NCBI RefSeq assembly: GCF_013155545.1
Contig: NZ_JABJVV010000007.1
Span: 248,001-312,000 of the forward strand
Reading direction: 5' to 3'
DNA length: 64,000 nucleotides
Source: Caenimonas soli
GTDB taxonomy: Bacteria > Pseudomonadota > Gammaproteobacteria > Burkholderiales > Burkholderiaceae_C
Made by a program: the position numbers and the translations under genes. The notes beneath the pieces were generated by a model. That model made no database searches and was not told the DNA's origin. It was given only the letters and a program-made list of their open reading frames with translations. This document shows positions 7,580-15,967 of this stretch, in pieces. Position 1 is the first letter of the stretch, and every line of letters begins with the position of its first letter.

Positions 7580-8889
7580 CAGGCCAGTTCTTCCTTGCGG
7601 ATCCGCGTGATCGGCGCCAGCACGGTGGGCAGGCCCTGCATCTGCGCGATCACTTCGTTCATCGTGCCTTCGCGCACGCTATGGGTCAGGATGATCAGGT
7701 CGGTCTGCTTCTCGCCTTCGCCGGCCTCGCGTTGCAACATGGCGTCGATGCTGATGCCCGCTTCCGCGAGCTGCCCGGTGACCTTGGCCAGCACGCCCGC
7801 CTGGTCGGCGACGCGCAGGCGCAGGTAGTAGCTGGTCACGACCTCGCTCATCGGCAGCACCGTCGCATCGCTCATCGAATCGGGCTGGAAGGCCAGGTGC
7901 GGCACGCGATGCGCGGCATCGGCGGTGTGCAGTCGGGTGATGTCCACCAGGTCGGCGATCACGGCGCTGGCAGTGGGCTCGCTGCCCGCGCCCTTGCCGT
8001 AGTAGAGCGTGGTGCCGACGGCGTCGGCCTGCACCATCACCGCGTTCATGGCGCCTTCGACATTGGCGATCAACCGCTTGGCCGGAACCAGGGCCGGGTG
8101 TACCCGCAACTCGATGCCCTTGGCCGTGCGCTTGGTGATGCCCAGAAGCTTGATGCGGTAGCCCAGCTGCTCGGCGTAGCGGATGTCCTGGGCGCCCAGC
8201 TTGGTGATGCCCTCGACATAAGCCTTGTCGAACTGCACCGGGATGCCGAAGGCGATCGCCGACATGATGGTGGCCTTGTGCGCGGCGTCCACCCCCTCGA
8301 TGTCGAAGGTGGGGTCGGCCTCGGCATAGCCCAGGCGCTGAGCCTCCTTGAGGGCGACGTCGAAGTCCAGCCCCTTGTCGCGCATCTCGGACAGGATGAA
8401 ATTGGTGGTGCCGTTGATGATGCCGGCGATCCACTCGATGCGGTTGGCTGTGAGACCCTCGCGCAGCGCCTTGATGATGGGAATGCCGCCCGCGACCGCG
8501 GCCTCGAACGCCACCATCACGCCCCGGCGATGGGCCGCGGCGAAGATTTCCGTGCCGTGCACGGCGAGCAGCGCCTTGTTCGCCGTGACCACGTGCTTGC
8601 CCGCCTCGATGGCCTCCATGACCAGGGCCTTGGCGATCCCGTAGCCGCCGATCAACTCGACGACGATGTCGATCTCTGGATTGGCGATGATCGTGCGTGC
8701 GTCGTTCACGACCTTGACCGTGTCGCCCACGATCTTCTGGGCCCGCGCCGTGTCGAGGTCGGCGACCATCGTGATTTCGATGCCGCGGCCCGCGCGGCGC
8801 TTGATCTCTTCCTGGTTGCGCTTCAACACATTGAAGACGCCGCTGCCGACGGTACCTATGCCCAGCAGGCCTACTTGGATGGCTTTCAT
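7579..8889 (-). CDS. hom: homoserine dehydrogenase
   Basis: 436-residue NAD(P)H-dependent enzyme for aspartate semialdehyde to homoserine, the branch to Thr and Met. N-terminal Rossmann motif VGLLGIGTVGSGVFNVL (7-23), catalytic region with EAAVAGGIPIIKALREG and NGTTNFILSEM, and FAYADPTFDIEG-like AEADPTFDIEGVDAAHK. The last 80 residues form an ACT domain (YYLRLRVADQAGVLAKVTGQLAEAG begins it), which implies feedback control by threonine. The start ATG overlaps the alaA stop by 4 bases. Confidence 0.97.
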   Translation of the reverse strand: MKAIQVGLLGIGTVGSGVFNVLKRNQEEIKRRAGRGIEITMVADLDTARAQKIVGDTVKVVNDARTIIANPEIDIVVELIGGYGIAKALVMEAIEAGKHVVTANKALLAVHGTEIFAAAHRRGVMVAFEAAVAGGIPIIKALREGLTANRIEWIAGIINGTTNFILSEMRDKGLDFDVALKEAQRLGYAEADPTFDIEGVDAAHKATIMSAIAFGIPVQFDKAYVEGITKLGAQDIRYAEQLGYRIKLLGITKRTAKGIELRVHPALVPAKRLIANVEGAMNAVMVQADAVGTTLYYGKGAGSEPTASAVIADLVDITRLHTADAAHRVPHLAFQPDSMSDATVLPMSEVVTSYYLRLRVADQAGVLAKVTGQLAEAGISIDAMLQREAGEGEKQTDLIILTHSVREGTMNEVIAQMQGLPTVLAPITRIRKEELA

Positions 8890-10112
8890 GACGAATGACG
8901 TTTTCTGTAGTGTTCGAGGAATTTCGCGATACGGCCGACGGCTTCGCGCAGGTCGTCTTCGTGTGGCAGGAAGACAATGCGGAAGTGATCCGGCGTCGCC
9001 CAGTTGAAGCCCGTGCCCTGCACCAGCATCACGCGGGTTTCCTGCAGCAGTTCCAGGAAGAACTGGCGATCATCGGCGATCGGGTAGACCTTGGGGTCGA
9101 GCCGGGGGAACATGTAGAGCGCGGCCGAAGGCTTGACGCAGCTGACGCCGGGGATGGCGGTGATAAGGTCGTAAGCCATGTCGCGCTGGCGGCGCAGGCG
9201 CCCGCCCTCGCCCACCAGCTCATTGATGCTCTGGTAGCCGCCCAGCGCGGTCTGGATGGCGTACTGCCCCGGAACGTTGGCGCACAGCCGCATGTTCGAG
9301 AGCATGTTCAGGCCCTCGATGTAGTCGGCCGCGGGCTTCTTGTCCCCCGACACCACCAGCCAGCCGGCGCGATAGCCGCAGGAACGGTAGCTCTTGGACA
9401 GCGAATTGAAGGTCAGCGTCAGAACGTCGTCAGAGAGGCTGGCGATGGCGGTGTGCTTCGCCCCGTCGTAGAGCACCTTGTCGTAGACCTCGTCCGCGAA
9501 GATCACCAGGTTGTTCGCGCGGGCGATTTCCACGATTCCCTTGAGCAGCTCATCGGAATAGAGCGCTCCAGTCGGGTTGTTGGGGTTGATGACCACGATG
9601 CCCTTGGTCCTCGGCGTGATCTTGCCGCGGATGTCCGCCAGGTCCGGCATCCAGCCGTTGGCTTCCTCGCACAGGTAGTGCACGGGTGTACCACCGGACA
9701 GGCTCGCGGCGGCGGTCCAGAGCGGGTAGTCCGGGGCGGGCAGCAGCAGTTCGTCGCCATCGTCCAGCAGGGCATTGGTGGACATGGCAATCAGCTCACT
9801 CGCCCCATTGCCGAGGTAGATGTCATCCAGGGTCACGCCCTGGATACCCTGCTTCTGGGTTTCATGCATCACGGCCTTGCGCGCCGCGAATATGCCCTTG
9901 CTGTCCGAGTAGCCCGCCGAGTTGGGCAGATTGCGCGCCATATCCTGCTGGATTTCCTCCGGCGCATCGAAGCCGAACACGGCAAGGTTGCCAATGTTGA
10001 GCTTGATGATCTTGTGGCCCTCTTCTTCCATCTGCCGGGCCGCATCCATGATGGGGCCGCGGATGTCGTAGAGCACATTGGCGAGTTTGGCTGACTTCTG
10101 GACGGTTTTCAA
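8886..10112 (-). CDS. alaA: glutamate-pyruvate aminotransferase (AlaA type)
   Basis: 408-residue class I/II PLP aminotransferase making alanine from pyruvate and glutamate. The start is a TTG at 10110-10112 with a strong GGAGG seven bases upstream; the longer open frame covers the promoter and an antisense gene. It follows AlaA of E. coli closely: KLENV-like KLANVLYDIRGPIMDAA, GNGASELI, PAPDYPLWTAA, VINPNNPTGA, FADEVYDK and the PLP lysine K240 in FNSLSKSYR. The E. coli motif NIGNPAPFGFDAP reads NIGNLAVFGFDAP here. It leads the hom-thrC-mobB-moeA-moaD-moaE run, overlapping hom by 4 bases. Confidence 0.93.
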   Translation of the reverse strand: MKTVQKSAKLANVLYDIRGPIMDAARQMEEEGHKIIKLNIGNLAVFGFDAPEEIQQDMARNLPNSAGYSDSKGIFAARKAVMHETQKQGIQGVTLDDIYLGNGASELIAMSTNALLDDGDELLLPAPDYPLWTAAASLSGGTPVHYLCEEANGWMPDLADIRGKITPRTKGIVVINPNNPTGALYSDELLKGIVEIARANNLVIFADEVYDKVLYDGAKHTAIASLSDDVLTLTFNSLSKSYRSCGYRAGWLVVSGDKKPAADYIEGLNMLSNMRLCANVPGQYAIQTALGGYQSINELVGEGGRLRRQRDMAYDLITAIPGVSCVKPSAALYMFPRLDPKVYPIADDRQFFLELLQETRVMLVQGTGFNWATPDHFRIVFLPHEDDLREAVGRIAKFLEHYRKRHSS

Positions 10113-10206
10113 AAAAGCCCCTCCGGACCGTTTTCTAAGGTGAAAACCTATAATTTGACCATAGTTCTGCATACTTTTAGTGCAGCGTACCAATGCCCCT
10201 CGCCCC

Positions 10207-10584
10207 ATGAAGCTGCAACCCGACAAATCCGACGTGCAATCCATCAGCGGGTATGGCCCGGGATGGGTGGGCGTTGACGGCGAGAAGATCACGCATAGCG
10301 TCATATTGAGCTCCCGGGGGGAGCGCATCGCCTGGCCCTCCCAACGTTTCGAGGACCTGGGGCCCGAGCATTTCGCCCAGTTGGCCGAGGTGGAGGCGGA
10401 AGTCGTCATTTTCGGCAGCGGTTCCCGCATCCGCTTCCCCCAAGCCGCCTGGCTCACGCCCCTCATGGCCCGGCGCATCGGGATCGAGACCATGGACACG
10501 GCAGCCGCCTGCCGGACGTACAACATCCTCGCCCAGGAAGGGCGCAGCGTGGCAGTAGCCCTTCTGCTTGAGCAGGCGGCCTGA
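10207..10584 (+). CDS. Mth938-like domain protein (DUF498)
   Basis: 125-residue protein with the Mth938 fold signature: a loop ISGYGPGWVGVDGEKITHSVIL near the N-terminus, then VVIFGSGSRIRFP and IGIETMDTAAACRTYNILAQEGRSVAVALLL. In mitochondria the relative NDUFAF3 is a complex I assembly factor; in bacteria the role is unknown. The ATG at 10207 is preferred over an in-frame ATG at 10180 because the family begins here. It is divergent from alaA; the AT-rich gap (10113-10206) carries a TATAAT at 10149-10154. Confidence 0.88.
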   Translation: MKLQPDKSDVQSISGYGPGWVGVDGEKITHSVILSSRGERIAWPSQRFEDLGPEHFAQLAEVEAEVVIFGSGSRIRFPQAAWLTPLMARRIGIETMDTAAACRTYNILAQEGRSVAVALLLEQAA

Positions 10585-10696
10585 CCGCCTCGGGCCCGGC
10601 AGGGCCGATTCAGGGTAAAATTGCAGGTTGCAACGGGATATCCCAACTATCCCCAGAAGTAGCAACGAGCAATCCTGTCACACGAGAAACAAATTC

Positions 10697-11173
10697 ATGG
10701 CGATCGTTGTCAACAAACCTATCCCCGAATTTGAAGCTGTCGCCACGGGCGGGCTCAAAGTCACCAATACCTCCCACAACGGCCATGTCCTGGTGTTGTA
10801 CTTCTACCCGAAGGACAACACCCCCGGCTGCACGACCGAGGCGATGCAGTTCCGCGATAAGTACAAGGACTTCGTGAAGGCCGGCGCGACCGTGTTCGGC
10901 GTTTCGCGCGACAACATGAAGTCGCACGACGACTTCAAGGCCAAGCTCGAGCTGCCATTCGAGCTAATCGCCGACACCGAAGAGAAGATGTGCCATATGT
11001 TCGGCGTGGTCAAGAACAAGATCATGTACGGCAAGAAGGTCAAGGGCATCGAGCGCAGCACCTTCCTCATCGGCGCCGACGGCGTCCTCAAGCAGGAATG
11101 GCGCGGCCTGAAGGTTCCCGGCCACGTGGACGAAGTGCTCAAGGCCGTCAAGCTGTTGAAGAAAGCTGCTTGA
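10697..11173 (+). CDS. bcp: thioredoxin-dependent peroxiredoxin, Bcp/PrxQ type
   Basis: 158-residue peroxiredoxin that reduces H2O2 and organic peroxides. The peroxidatic Cys45 is in FYPKDNTPGCTTEA. The usual PrxQ resolving cysteine five residues later (position 50) is Met; the only other cysteine is Cys99 (EEKMCHMFG), in the helix alpha-3 position that some PrxQ proteins use for resolution. The ATG at 10697 gives the family N-terminus; the extra 23 upstream codons do not fit. A terminator-like hairpin follows at 11284. Confidence 0.93.
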   Translation: MAIVVNKPIPEFEAVATGGLKVTNTSHNGHVLVLYFYPKDNTPGCTTEAMQFRDKYKDFVKAGATVFGVSRDNMKSHDDFKAKLELPFELIADTEEKMCHMFGVVKNKIMYGKKVKGIERSTFLIGADGVLKQEWRGLKVPGHVDEVLKAVKLLKKAA

Positions 11174-11283
11174 CGTTTTGTAGCAACAAGCGGCATGGCG
11201 CCGTTGTAGTGCCATCCGAGTTGTGCATAATGAATTCATGCAGTTGATCCCGACGCCACGCGTCATCACCGCTAAACCAGTCA

Positions 11284-11312
11284 AAGCCGCCCGGCTCGCC
11301 AGGCGGCTTTTT
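11284..11312 (+). terminator. rho-independent terminator downstream of bcp
   Basis: Inverted repeat AAGCCGCC (11284-11291) and GGCGGCTT (11302-11309) with a 10-base loop, followed by a T run to 11312. It separates bcp from phoH. Confidence 0.75.
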
Positions 11313-11346
11313 CACTTCTTGATCTCTACCGGGAACCTGACGCCCT

Positions 11347-13032
11347 ATGCCATTGCCCCCCGCCCCCACCAAGCGCGCCGCCCTGCTACCGCCGGAAGCC
11401 TACGATGCTCCGGCCCGTTCCTCGCACAAGGCTTCGCGAAAATCGGAGGCGGTTCAATCCGATAGCCCGCTGGCTGAAAAGCCCCAGGCCCTGGATTTCG
11501 ACCCCAGGGGCGGCGGCGAACTTCATCCGGAAGCGTACCGCGACGACGCGGGCATCCACGTGGAGCTGCCTGAGCCTGCGGCCTACAAGAAGCGTGTGGC
11601 CGTCGAGCCCGCGCCGCGCCCGGCCCGTAAAGCCAAGCCCACCGGACCGGCCAAGCTGTTCGTGCTGGACACCAACGTGCTCATGCACGACCCGATGAGC
11701 CTGTTCCGCTTCGAGGAACACGACATCTTCCTGCCGATGATCGTGCTGGAAGAACTGGATGGCCACAAGAAGGGCATGACGGAAGTCGCCCGCAATGCGC
11801 GCCAGGCCAGCCGAACGCTCGACGCCCTGGCGGGCGCCCAGGGCGCGGACATCGCCAGCGGCCTGAAGCTCAGTACCACGGGCCATCCCGAGGCCGGCGG
11901 CTGCCTGTTCTTCCAGACCCAGGCACTGGCCAACAACCTGCCGGCCAGCCTGCCGCAAGGGAAGGCCGACAACCAGATCCTGGGCGTGGTGCAGTCTCTG
12001 CGCGAGCAGCACGCGCCGCGCGAAGTGGTGCTGGTGTCCAAGGACATCAACATGCGAGTCAAGGCCCGGGCGCTGGGCCTAGCCACCGACGACTACCAGA
12101 ACGACAAGGTGCTGGACGACCTGGAACTGCTGTATGCCGGCGCCCTCGCGCTGCCGTCCGACTTCTGGGCCAAGCACGGCAAGACCATCGAGAGCTGGCA
12201 AAGCGGCCAGCACACCTTCTATCGCATCACCGGCCCCGTCGTCCCCAGCCTGCTGATCAACCAGTTTGTCTACTTCGAGTCGCCCGGCGAGCCCAGCCTG
12301 TACGCACGCGTGACCGAGATCCGCGCCAAGACCGCGGTGCTCAAGACGCTGAAGGATTACGGCCACCTGAAGAATTCGATCTGGGGCGTGACCACACGCA
12401 ATCGCGAGCAGAACTTCGCGATGAACCTGCTGATGGACCCGGAAGTGGACTTCGTCACGCTCACCGGCACCGCCGGCACCGGCAAGACACTGATGGCGTT
12501 GGCCTCCGGCCTCACCCAGGTGCTGGACGATCGCCGCTATACCGAGATCATCATGACCCGCGCCACGGTTAGCGTGGGCGAGGACATCGGTTTCCTCCCC
12601 GGCACCGAGGAAGAAAAGATGGGCCCGTGGATGGGCGCCCTCGACGACAACCTGGAAGTGCTGGCCAAGACGGAAACGGCTGCCGGCGAATGGGGCCGCG
12701 CCGCCACCAACGAGCTGATACGCAGCCGCATCAAGATCAAGAGCATGAACTTCATGCGCGGCCGCACCTTCCTGAACAAGTACGTGATCATCGACGAGGC
12801 ACAGAACCTCACGCCCAAGCAGATGAAGACCCTCATCACCCGCGCGGGGCCGGGCACGAAGATCATCTGCATGGGCAACCTCGCGCAGATCGATACGCCC
12901 TACCTCACCGAGGGCTCGTCGGGCCTCACCTTCGCGGTGGACAAGTTCAAGGGCTGGCCGCACAGCGGGCACATCACGCTGGCGCGCGGCGAGCGCTCGC
13001 GGCTGGCCGATTTCGCGAGCGAAGTGCTTTAG
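11347..13032 (+). CDS. PIN-domain / PhoH-family ATPase (YlaK type)
   Basis: 561 residues in two parts. A low-complexity N-terminal 100 residues precedes a PIN ribonuclease domain (LFVLDTNVLMHDP, Asp108; IVLEELDGHKKG; LVSKDINMRVKA). The C-terminal half is a PhoH ATPase with Walker A GTAGTGKTLMALASG around residue 375, SVGEDIGFLPGT and Walker B YVIIDEAQNLTPKQMKTLITR. PIN-PhoH proteins of mycobacteria (PhoH2) are RNA helicase/ribonucleases; the physiological role in proteobacteria is unclear. ATG at 11347 has only a weak ribosome binding site. Convergent with the capA-like gene, 12-base gap. Confidence 0.92.
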   Translation: MPLPPAPTKRAALLPPEAYDAPARSSHKASRKSEAVQSDSPLAEKPQALDFDPRGGGELHPEAYRDDAGIHVELPEPAAYKKRVAVEPAPRPARKAKPTGPAKLFVLDTNVLMHDPMSLFRFEEHDIFLPMIVLEELDGHKKGMTEVARNARQASRTLDALAGAQGADIASGLKLSTTGHPEAGGCLFFQTQALANNLPASLPQGKADNQILGVVQSLREQHAPREVVLVSKDINMRVKARALGLATDDYQNDKVLDDLELLYAGALALPSDFWAKHGKTIESWQSGQHTFYRITGPVVPSLLINQFVYFESPGEPSLYARVTEIRAKTAVLKTLKDYGHLKNSIWGVTTRNREQNFAMNLLMDPEVDFVTLTGTAGTGKTLMALASGLTQVLDDRRYTEIIMTRATVSVGEDIGFLPGTEEEKMGPWMGALDDNLEVLAKTETAAGEWGRAATNELIRSRIKIKSMNFMRGRTFLNKYVIIDEAQNLTPKQMKTLITRAGPGTKIICMGNLAQIDTPYLTEGSSGLTFAVDKFKGWPHSGHITLARGERSRLADFASEVL

Positions 13033-13044
13033 ATCCGGCGTCCG

Positions 13045-14151
13045 TCACCATGCCAGTGACAGCGCGCCCTGCGCGTCCGCCGTCACGCGCGTACCCAATG
13101 CGCGGCCTTCCCTCTCGAGGGTGCCGCGCAACCACGACACATCGTCCGCAGCCGCACGTTCCAGCCGGAAACGGCGGATGCGCATCGGCACCGCGTCCAG
13201 AGCACGCAACTCGCCGGTGGCTGCATCGAGTGCGGGAAAGTACATGAGCGAAAGATCGGGCCGGTATTCCTCATGCCCTGAAATGCCTTCGTAGTCGTTC
13301 AGGAAATCGCCGCAGCCATAGAGAACGAGCTTGCCCCGGTGGACCTCGATGCCCTTGACGTGGTGCGAGGAATGGCCGTAGACGACATCGGCTCCGCCGG
13401 CATCGATGAGACCATGCGCAAACGTCCGCTCCTCGCGTGGGATGTCGAAGCCCCAGTTATCGCCCCAATGCACCGACGCGACGACGATGTCGCCGGCCCG
13501 CCGGTGCTGGAGCATCGTCTCGGCCGCACGCTCCGCGCTACGGCCGGACAACTCGCCGAGGAAGTTGACCCCGCCGCGCTGCCTCGTTGCGGCCCAGTCG
13601 GCCGGAGTACCACTGGTCGGCGTGGCGTATGCAAAAACGAGGACCCTGGCCCCAGCGGCGGGCAGTTCCACTACCGCGGGCGCCTCTGCTTCCTGCGCAT
13701 CGCGTCCAGCGCCGGCGGTGCGCAAGCCCGCCGCATACAAGAGCATGAGCGTCTCGGCAAGCCCCGCGCGGCCCCAGTCCAGGACATGGTTGTTGGCGAG
13801 AGCACAGCAATCGATGCGTGCGCTCGTGATGCATGGCAAATTGTCGGGGTGCATGCGGTAGTGAATCCCTTTGCCGGGCTGGGCGTCGTCGCTGGCCGTG
13901 ACCGCGGTTTCGAGATTGATGATGCGAGCGTCGGGCCTGCGCTCCGCCAATACCGCGAGCGCCTCGCCCCAGGGGTAGGCAAAGTCGAGCCCGCGCCCGA
14001 TCGAGCCGGAGGCACGTTCGGCCAGCTGGACATATCCAACGGCCGAGCGGATGTACGATTCGAACAGGTCGGGCTTGCCCGCATGCGGAAGCACCTGATC
14101 GATGCCCCGGCCAGTCATGACGTCGCCGCAAAGGAACAGCTTGCTCATCAA
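13045..14151 (-). CDS. CapA family protein (poly-gamma-glutamate-synthesis-type metallophosphatase fold)
   Basis: 368 residues matching the PGA_cap/CapA domain: FLCGDVMTGRGIDQVL at the start, IINLETAVTASD near residue 80, LANNHVLDWGRAGLAETL near 120, VHWGDNWGF and VYGHSSHHVKGIEVHRGKLVLYGCGDFLNDY near 250-290. The Asp/His/Asn set is that of calcineurin-like phosphoesterases. No signal peptide is seen and no other capsule gene is nearby, so it is probably not part of a PGA capsule system; the role is unknown. Divergent from the copper-storage-type gene. Confidence 0.88.
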   Translation of the reverse strand: MMSKLFLCGDVMTGRGIDQVLPHAGKPDLFESYIRSAVGYVQLAERASGSIGRGLDFAYPWGEALAVLAERRPDARIINLETAVTASDDAQPGKGIHYRMHPDNLPCITSARIDCCALANNHVLDWGRAGLAETLMLLYAAGLRTAGAGRDAQEAEAPAVVELPAAGARVLVFAYATPTSGTPADWAATRQRGGVNFLGELSGRSAERAAETMLQHRRAGDIVVASVHWGDNWGFDIPREERTFAHGLIDAGGADVVYGHSSHHVKGIEVHRGKLVLYGCGDFLNDYEGISGHEEYRPDLSLMYFPALDAATGELRALDAVPMRIRRFRLERAAADDVSWLRGTLEREGRALGTRVTADAQGALSLAW

Positions 14152-14211
14152 GCGCCCGTAAACAATCGCGCCCAGTGTAAAAGACTGCGCCGCGCGGCCT
14201 CAAGCTCCTTT

Positions 14212-14227
14212 CCAGTTCCTAAACTGG
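14212..14227 (+). promoter_or_regulatory. small inverted repeat over the csp ribosome binding region
   Basis: CCAGTT (14212-14217), a 4-base loop, then AACTGG (14222-14227), ending 5 bases before the start codon and covering the beginning of the weak GGTGA ribosome binding site. It could be an operator half-site pair or an mRNA hairpin; neither is shown. Confidence 0.3.
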
Positions 14228-14232
14228 TGAGC

Positions 14233-14577
14233 ATGTCGCACGAGAAATACGAGGAATACCAGGACTGCATCGCCGCGTGCCATGCGTGCGTGGTGGCGTG
14301 CAACCATTGCGCGGCCTGCTGCCTGCAGGAAGCGGACGTCAAACAAATGGTCCGCTGCATCGGGCTCGACACGGACTGCGCCCAGGCATGCCAGTTGGCG
14401 ATCGCCTTCATGGCGGGCGGCAGCGAACATGTCGCGGCCGCGTGCAGGTTGTGCGAGGAAGTCTGCCGGGCCTGCGGCGATGAATGCGCGAAGCACGACA
14501 TGGACCATTGCCAGCAATGTGCCGAAGCCTGCCGGCGCTGCGCCGAGGAATGCGGCAAGATCGTGACCACTGCATAG
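14233..14577 (+). CDS. cysteine-rich four-helix-bundle copper-binding protein (Csp family)
   Basis: 114 residues with 20 cysteines (12, 16, 19, 23, 26, 29, 30, 42, 49, 53, 71, 74, 78, 81, 85, 93, 96, 100, 103, 107), mostly spaced CxxxC and CxxC so that they line the inside of amphipathic helices. This is the pattern of Csp copper storage proteins, tetrameric bundles that hold many Cu(I) ions through Cys thiolates. There is no signal peptide, so it resembles cytosolic Csp3. The start ATG at 14233 has only GGTGA upstream. A universal stress protein gene follows after 28 bases and may be co-transcribed. No copper ATPase or CueR is nearby. Confidence 0.88.
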   Translation: MSHEKYEEYQDCIAACHACVVACNHCAACCLQEADVKQMVRCIGLDTDCAQACQLAIAFMAGGSEHVAAACRLCEEVCRACGDECAKHDMDHCQQCAEACRRCAEECGKIVTTA

Positions 14578-14605
14578 GCGTCCCCACGCCTGAAGGAGAA
14601 ACGCC

Positions 14606-15064
14606 GTGTACCAGCGGATTCTCGTACCGATCGACGGCAGCCCCACCTCCGACAAGGCCCTGGCTGCCGCCATCCAGATGGCCCAGGCATTCGGCGCTCG
14701 CCTGCGGCTGATCCATATCATGGAGGAAACAGCCTACCTGGCGGGCTATGACCCGTTTGGCGGCTACGCGGGTGATCTGATCAGGATCATGCGCGAAAGC
14801 GGCGAGAAGATCCTGCAGGAAGGTATGACTGCGGTCCAGGCCGCGGGTGTTGCGGTGGACACGATGCTTTTCGACCAATTGGGCCAGCGCCTCGGGGAAT
14901 CCGTCGCAAGCGCCGCCAAGCACTGGCCCGCCGATCTCATCGTGGTCGGCACGCACGGACGGCGTGGCATCGGGCGCTTGCTGATGGGAAGCGGCGCCGA
15001 GCAGATCATCCGGCAGGCGCCCATTCCGGTCCTGGTGGTGCGGGCCGCTGACCGCGCGCCCTGA
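14606..15064 (+). CDS. universal stress protein UspA family
   Basis: 152 residues, GTG start at 14606 with a GAAGGAGAA ribosome binding site. Single Usp domain: RILVPIDGSPTSDKAL at the N-terminus and the ATP-binding signature VVGTHGRRGIGRLLMGSGAEQI (G-2x-G-9x-G-S) near residue 125, so it should bind ATP. It lies directly behind the copper-storage-type gene. Convergent with the DUF3014 gene. Confidence 0.94.
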   Translation: MYQRILVPIDGSPTSDKALAAAIQMAQAFGARLRLIHIMEETAYLAGYDPFGGYAGDLIRIMRESGEKILQEGMTAVQAAGVAVDTMLFDQLGQRLGESVASAAKHWPADLIVVGTHGRRGIGRLLMGSGAEQIIRQAPIPVLVVRAADRAP

Positions 15065-15076
15065 CGACATCCAGGC

Positions 15077-15907
15077 TCAACGCATCGGGGCGCGCTTGAT
15101 AAGCTCCTGCCGGATTTCCGCCAGTTTTCCCTTGAGCCTCCGCTGGTTCACCGGCCCTACCCGCACGAGGATTTTTTGCCCGGCGGAAAGGGATTCGAGC
15201 TCGGGGTCGGCGAACTCATAGCGCACCCACGGCCGCAGCGGTGTGATGGGCCCCTTCACCTCGGTCAACTGAAGCTTCACCGGGTACTCGACCTCCGGCG
15301 TAGCAAGCAGCAGGTCGATCACGTCGACCAGCCGGTCGTTGAAGTAGCGATTGGGAAAGCCCAACTCCTCGTACGCTCGCTGCAACAAGGGGTACATGCG
15401 AATGTAGAGACCGACCATGCGGACCGAGTCGACCTCCTCGATCAGCAGCACGAGCGGCGTGTATCGGTTGCCGTTGTCTGCGCTAATGACCGTGGCACCG
15501 TCAAGTTGGGCGACCATGAAGCGATCGGGTGTGGGATGGACGGGCCAGAGCGCGGCGGGTGCATGCGATCTCGCCAGGTTGTCCACCGTCGTGACCAAGC
15601 GGCGCGGGAATTCATCGATCTGCACGAACGTATGAACGGCCTTCGCGCCGAGCAGATCGGTCAAGGCCCGCCCGACTTCGTTGGCGCTCAGCCGCGCCGT
15701 CCAGGGAGTGTCGACCGGATGCCTGACCGATGGCTGAGGGGGCGCGGCTTCATTGTCGGTAACCGCGGCGGGCTCAGGCACCCACGCGCTGGGCGTTTCC
15801 GTTCCCGGCCCCGGGAGCAGCCCCAGGCGCCACAGCGTCAAGCCGGCTGCGATGGCGCCCGCCATGATCAGCAAAACCAGAGATTGATTCACCCGGACCA
15901 TGCGCAA
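15077..15907 (-). CDS. DUF3014 domain protein, membrane-anchored
   Basis: 276 residues. An N-terminal membrane anchor (SLVLLIMAGAIAAGLTLWRLGLL, residues 9-31) is followed by a Pro/Ala-rich linker and the DUF3014 domain with VVTTVDNLARSHAPAALWP-like LVTTVDNLARSHA, LYIRMYPLLQRAYEELGFPNRYFNDRLVDVIDLLLATPE. The domain should face the periplasm. Function of the family is unknown. It lies between uspA and dnaB, convergent with the former. Confidence 0.85.
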   Translation of the reverse strand: MRMVRVNQSLVLLIMAGAIAAGLTLWRLGLLPGPGTETPSAWVPEPAAVTDNEAAPPQPSVRHPVDTPWTARLSANEVGRALTDLLGAKAVHTFVQIDEFPRRLVTTVDNLARSHAPAALWPVHPTPDRFMVAQLDGATVISADNGNRYTPLVLLIEEVDSVRMVGLYIRMYPLLQRAYEELGFPNRYFNDRLVDVIDLLLATPEVEYPVKLQLTEVKGPITPLRPWVRYEFADPELESLSAGQKILVRVGPVNQRRLKGKLAEIRQELIKRAPMR

Positions 15908-15967
15908 AATCTAACATAACGGCGCGCTTTCCGGGGGCAGCGGTTCAGCAGGCTAAACCCTAGAAGT

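Noticed and set aside
8886-10646. 586-codon version of the aminotransferase
   Set aside because: The extra N-terminus is antisense to the Mth938 gene; the TTG at 10112 has a strong ribosome site and gives the family length.
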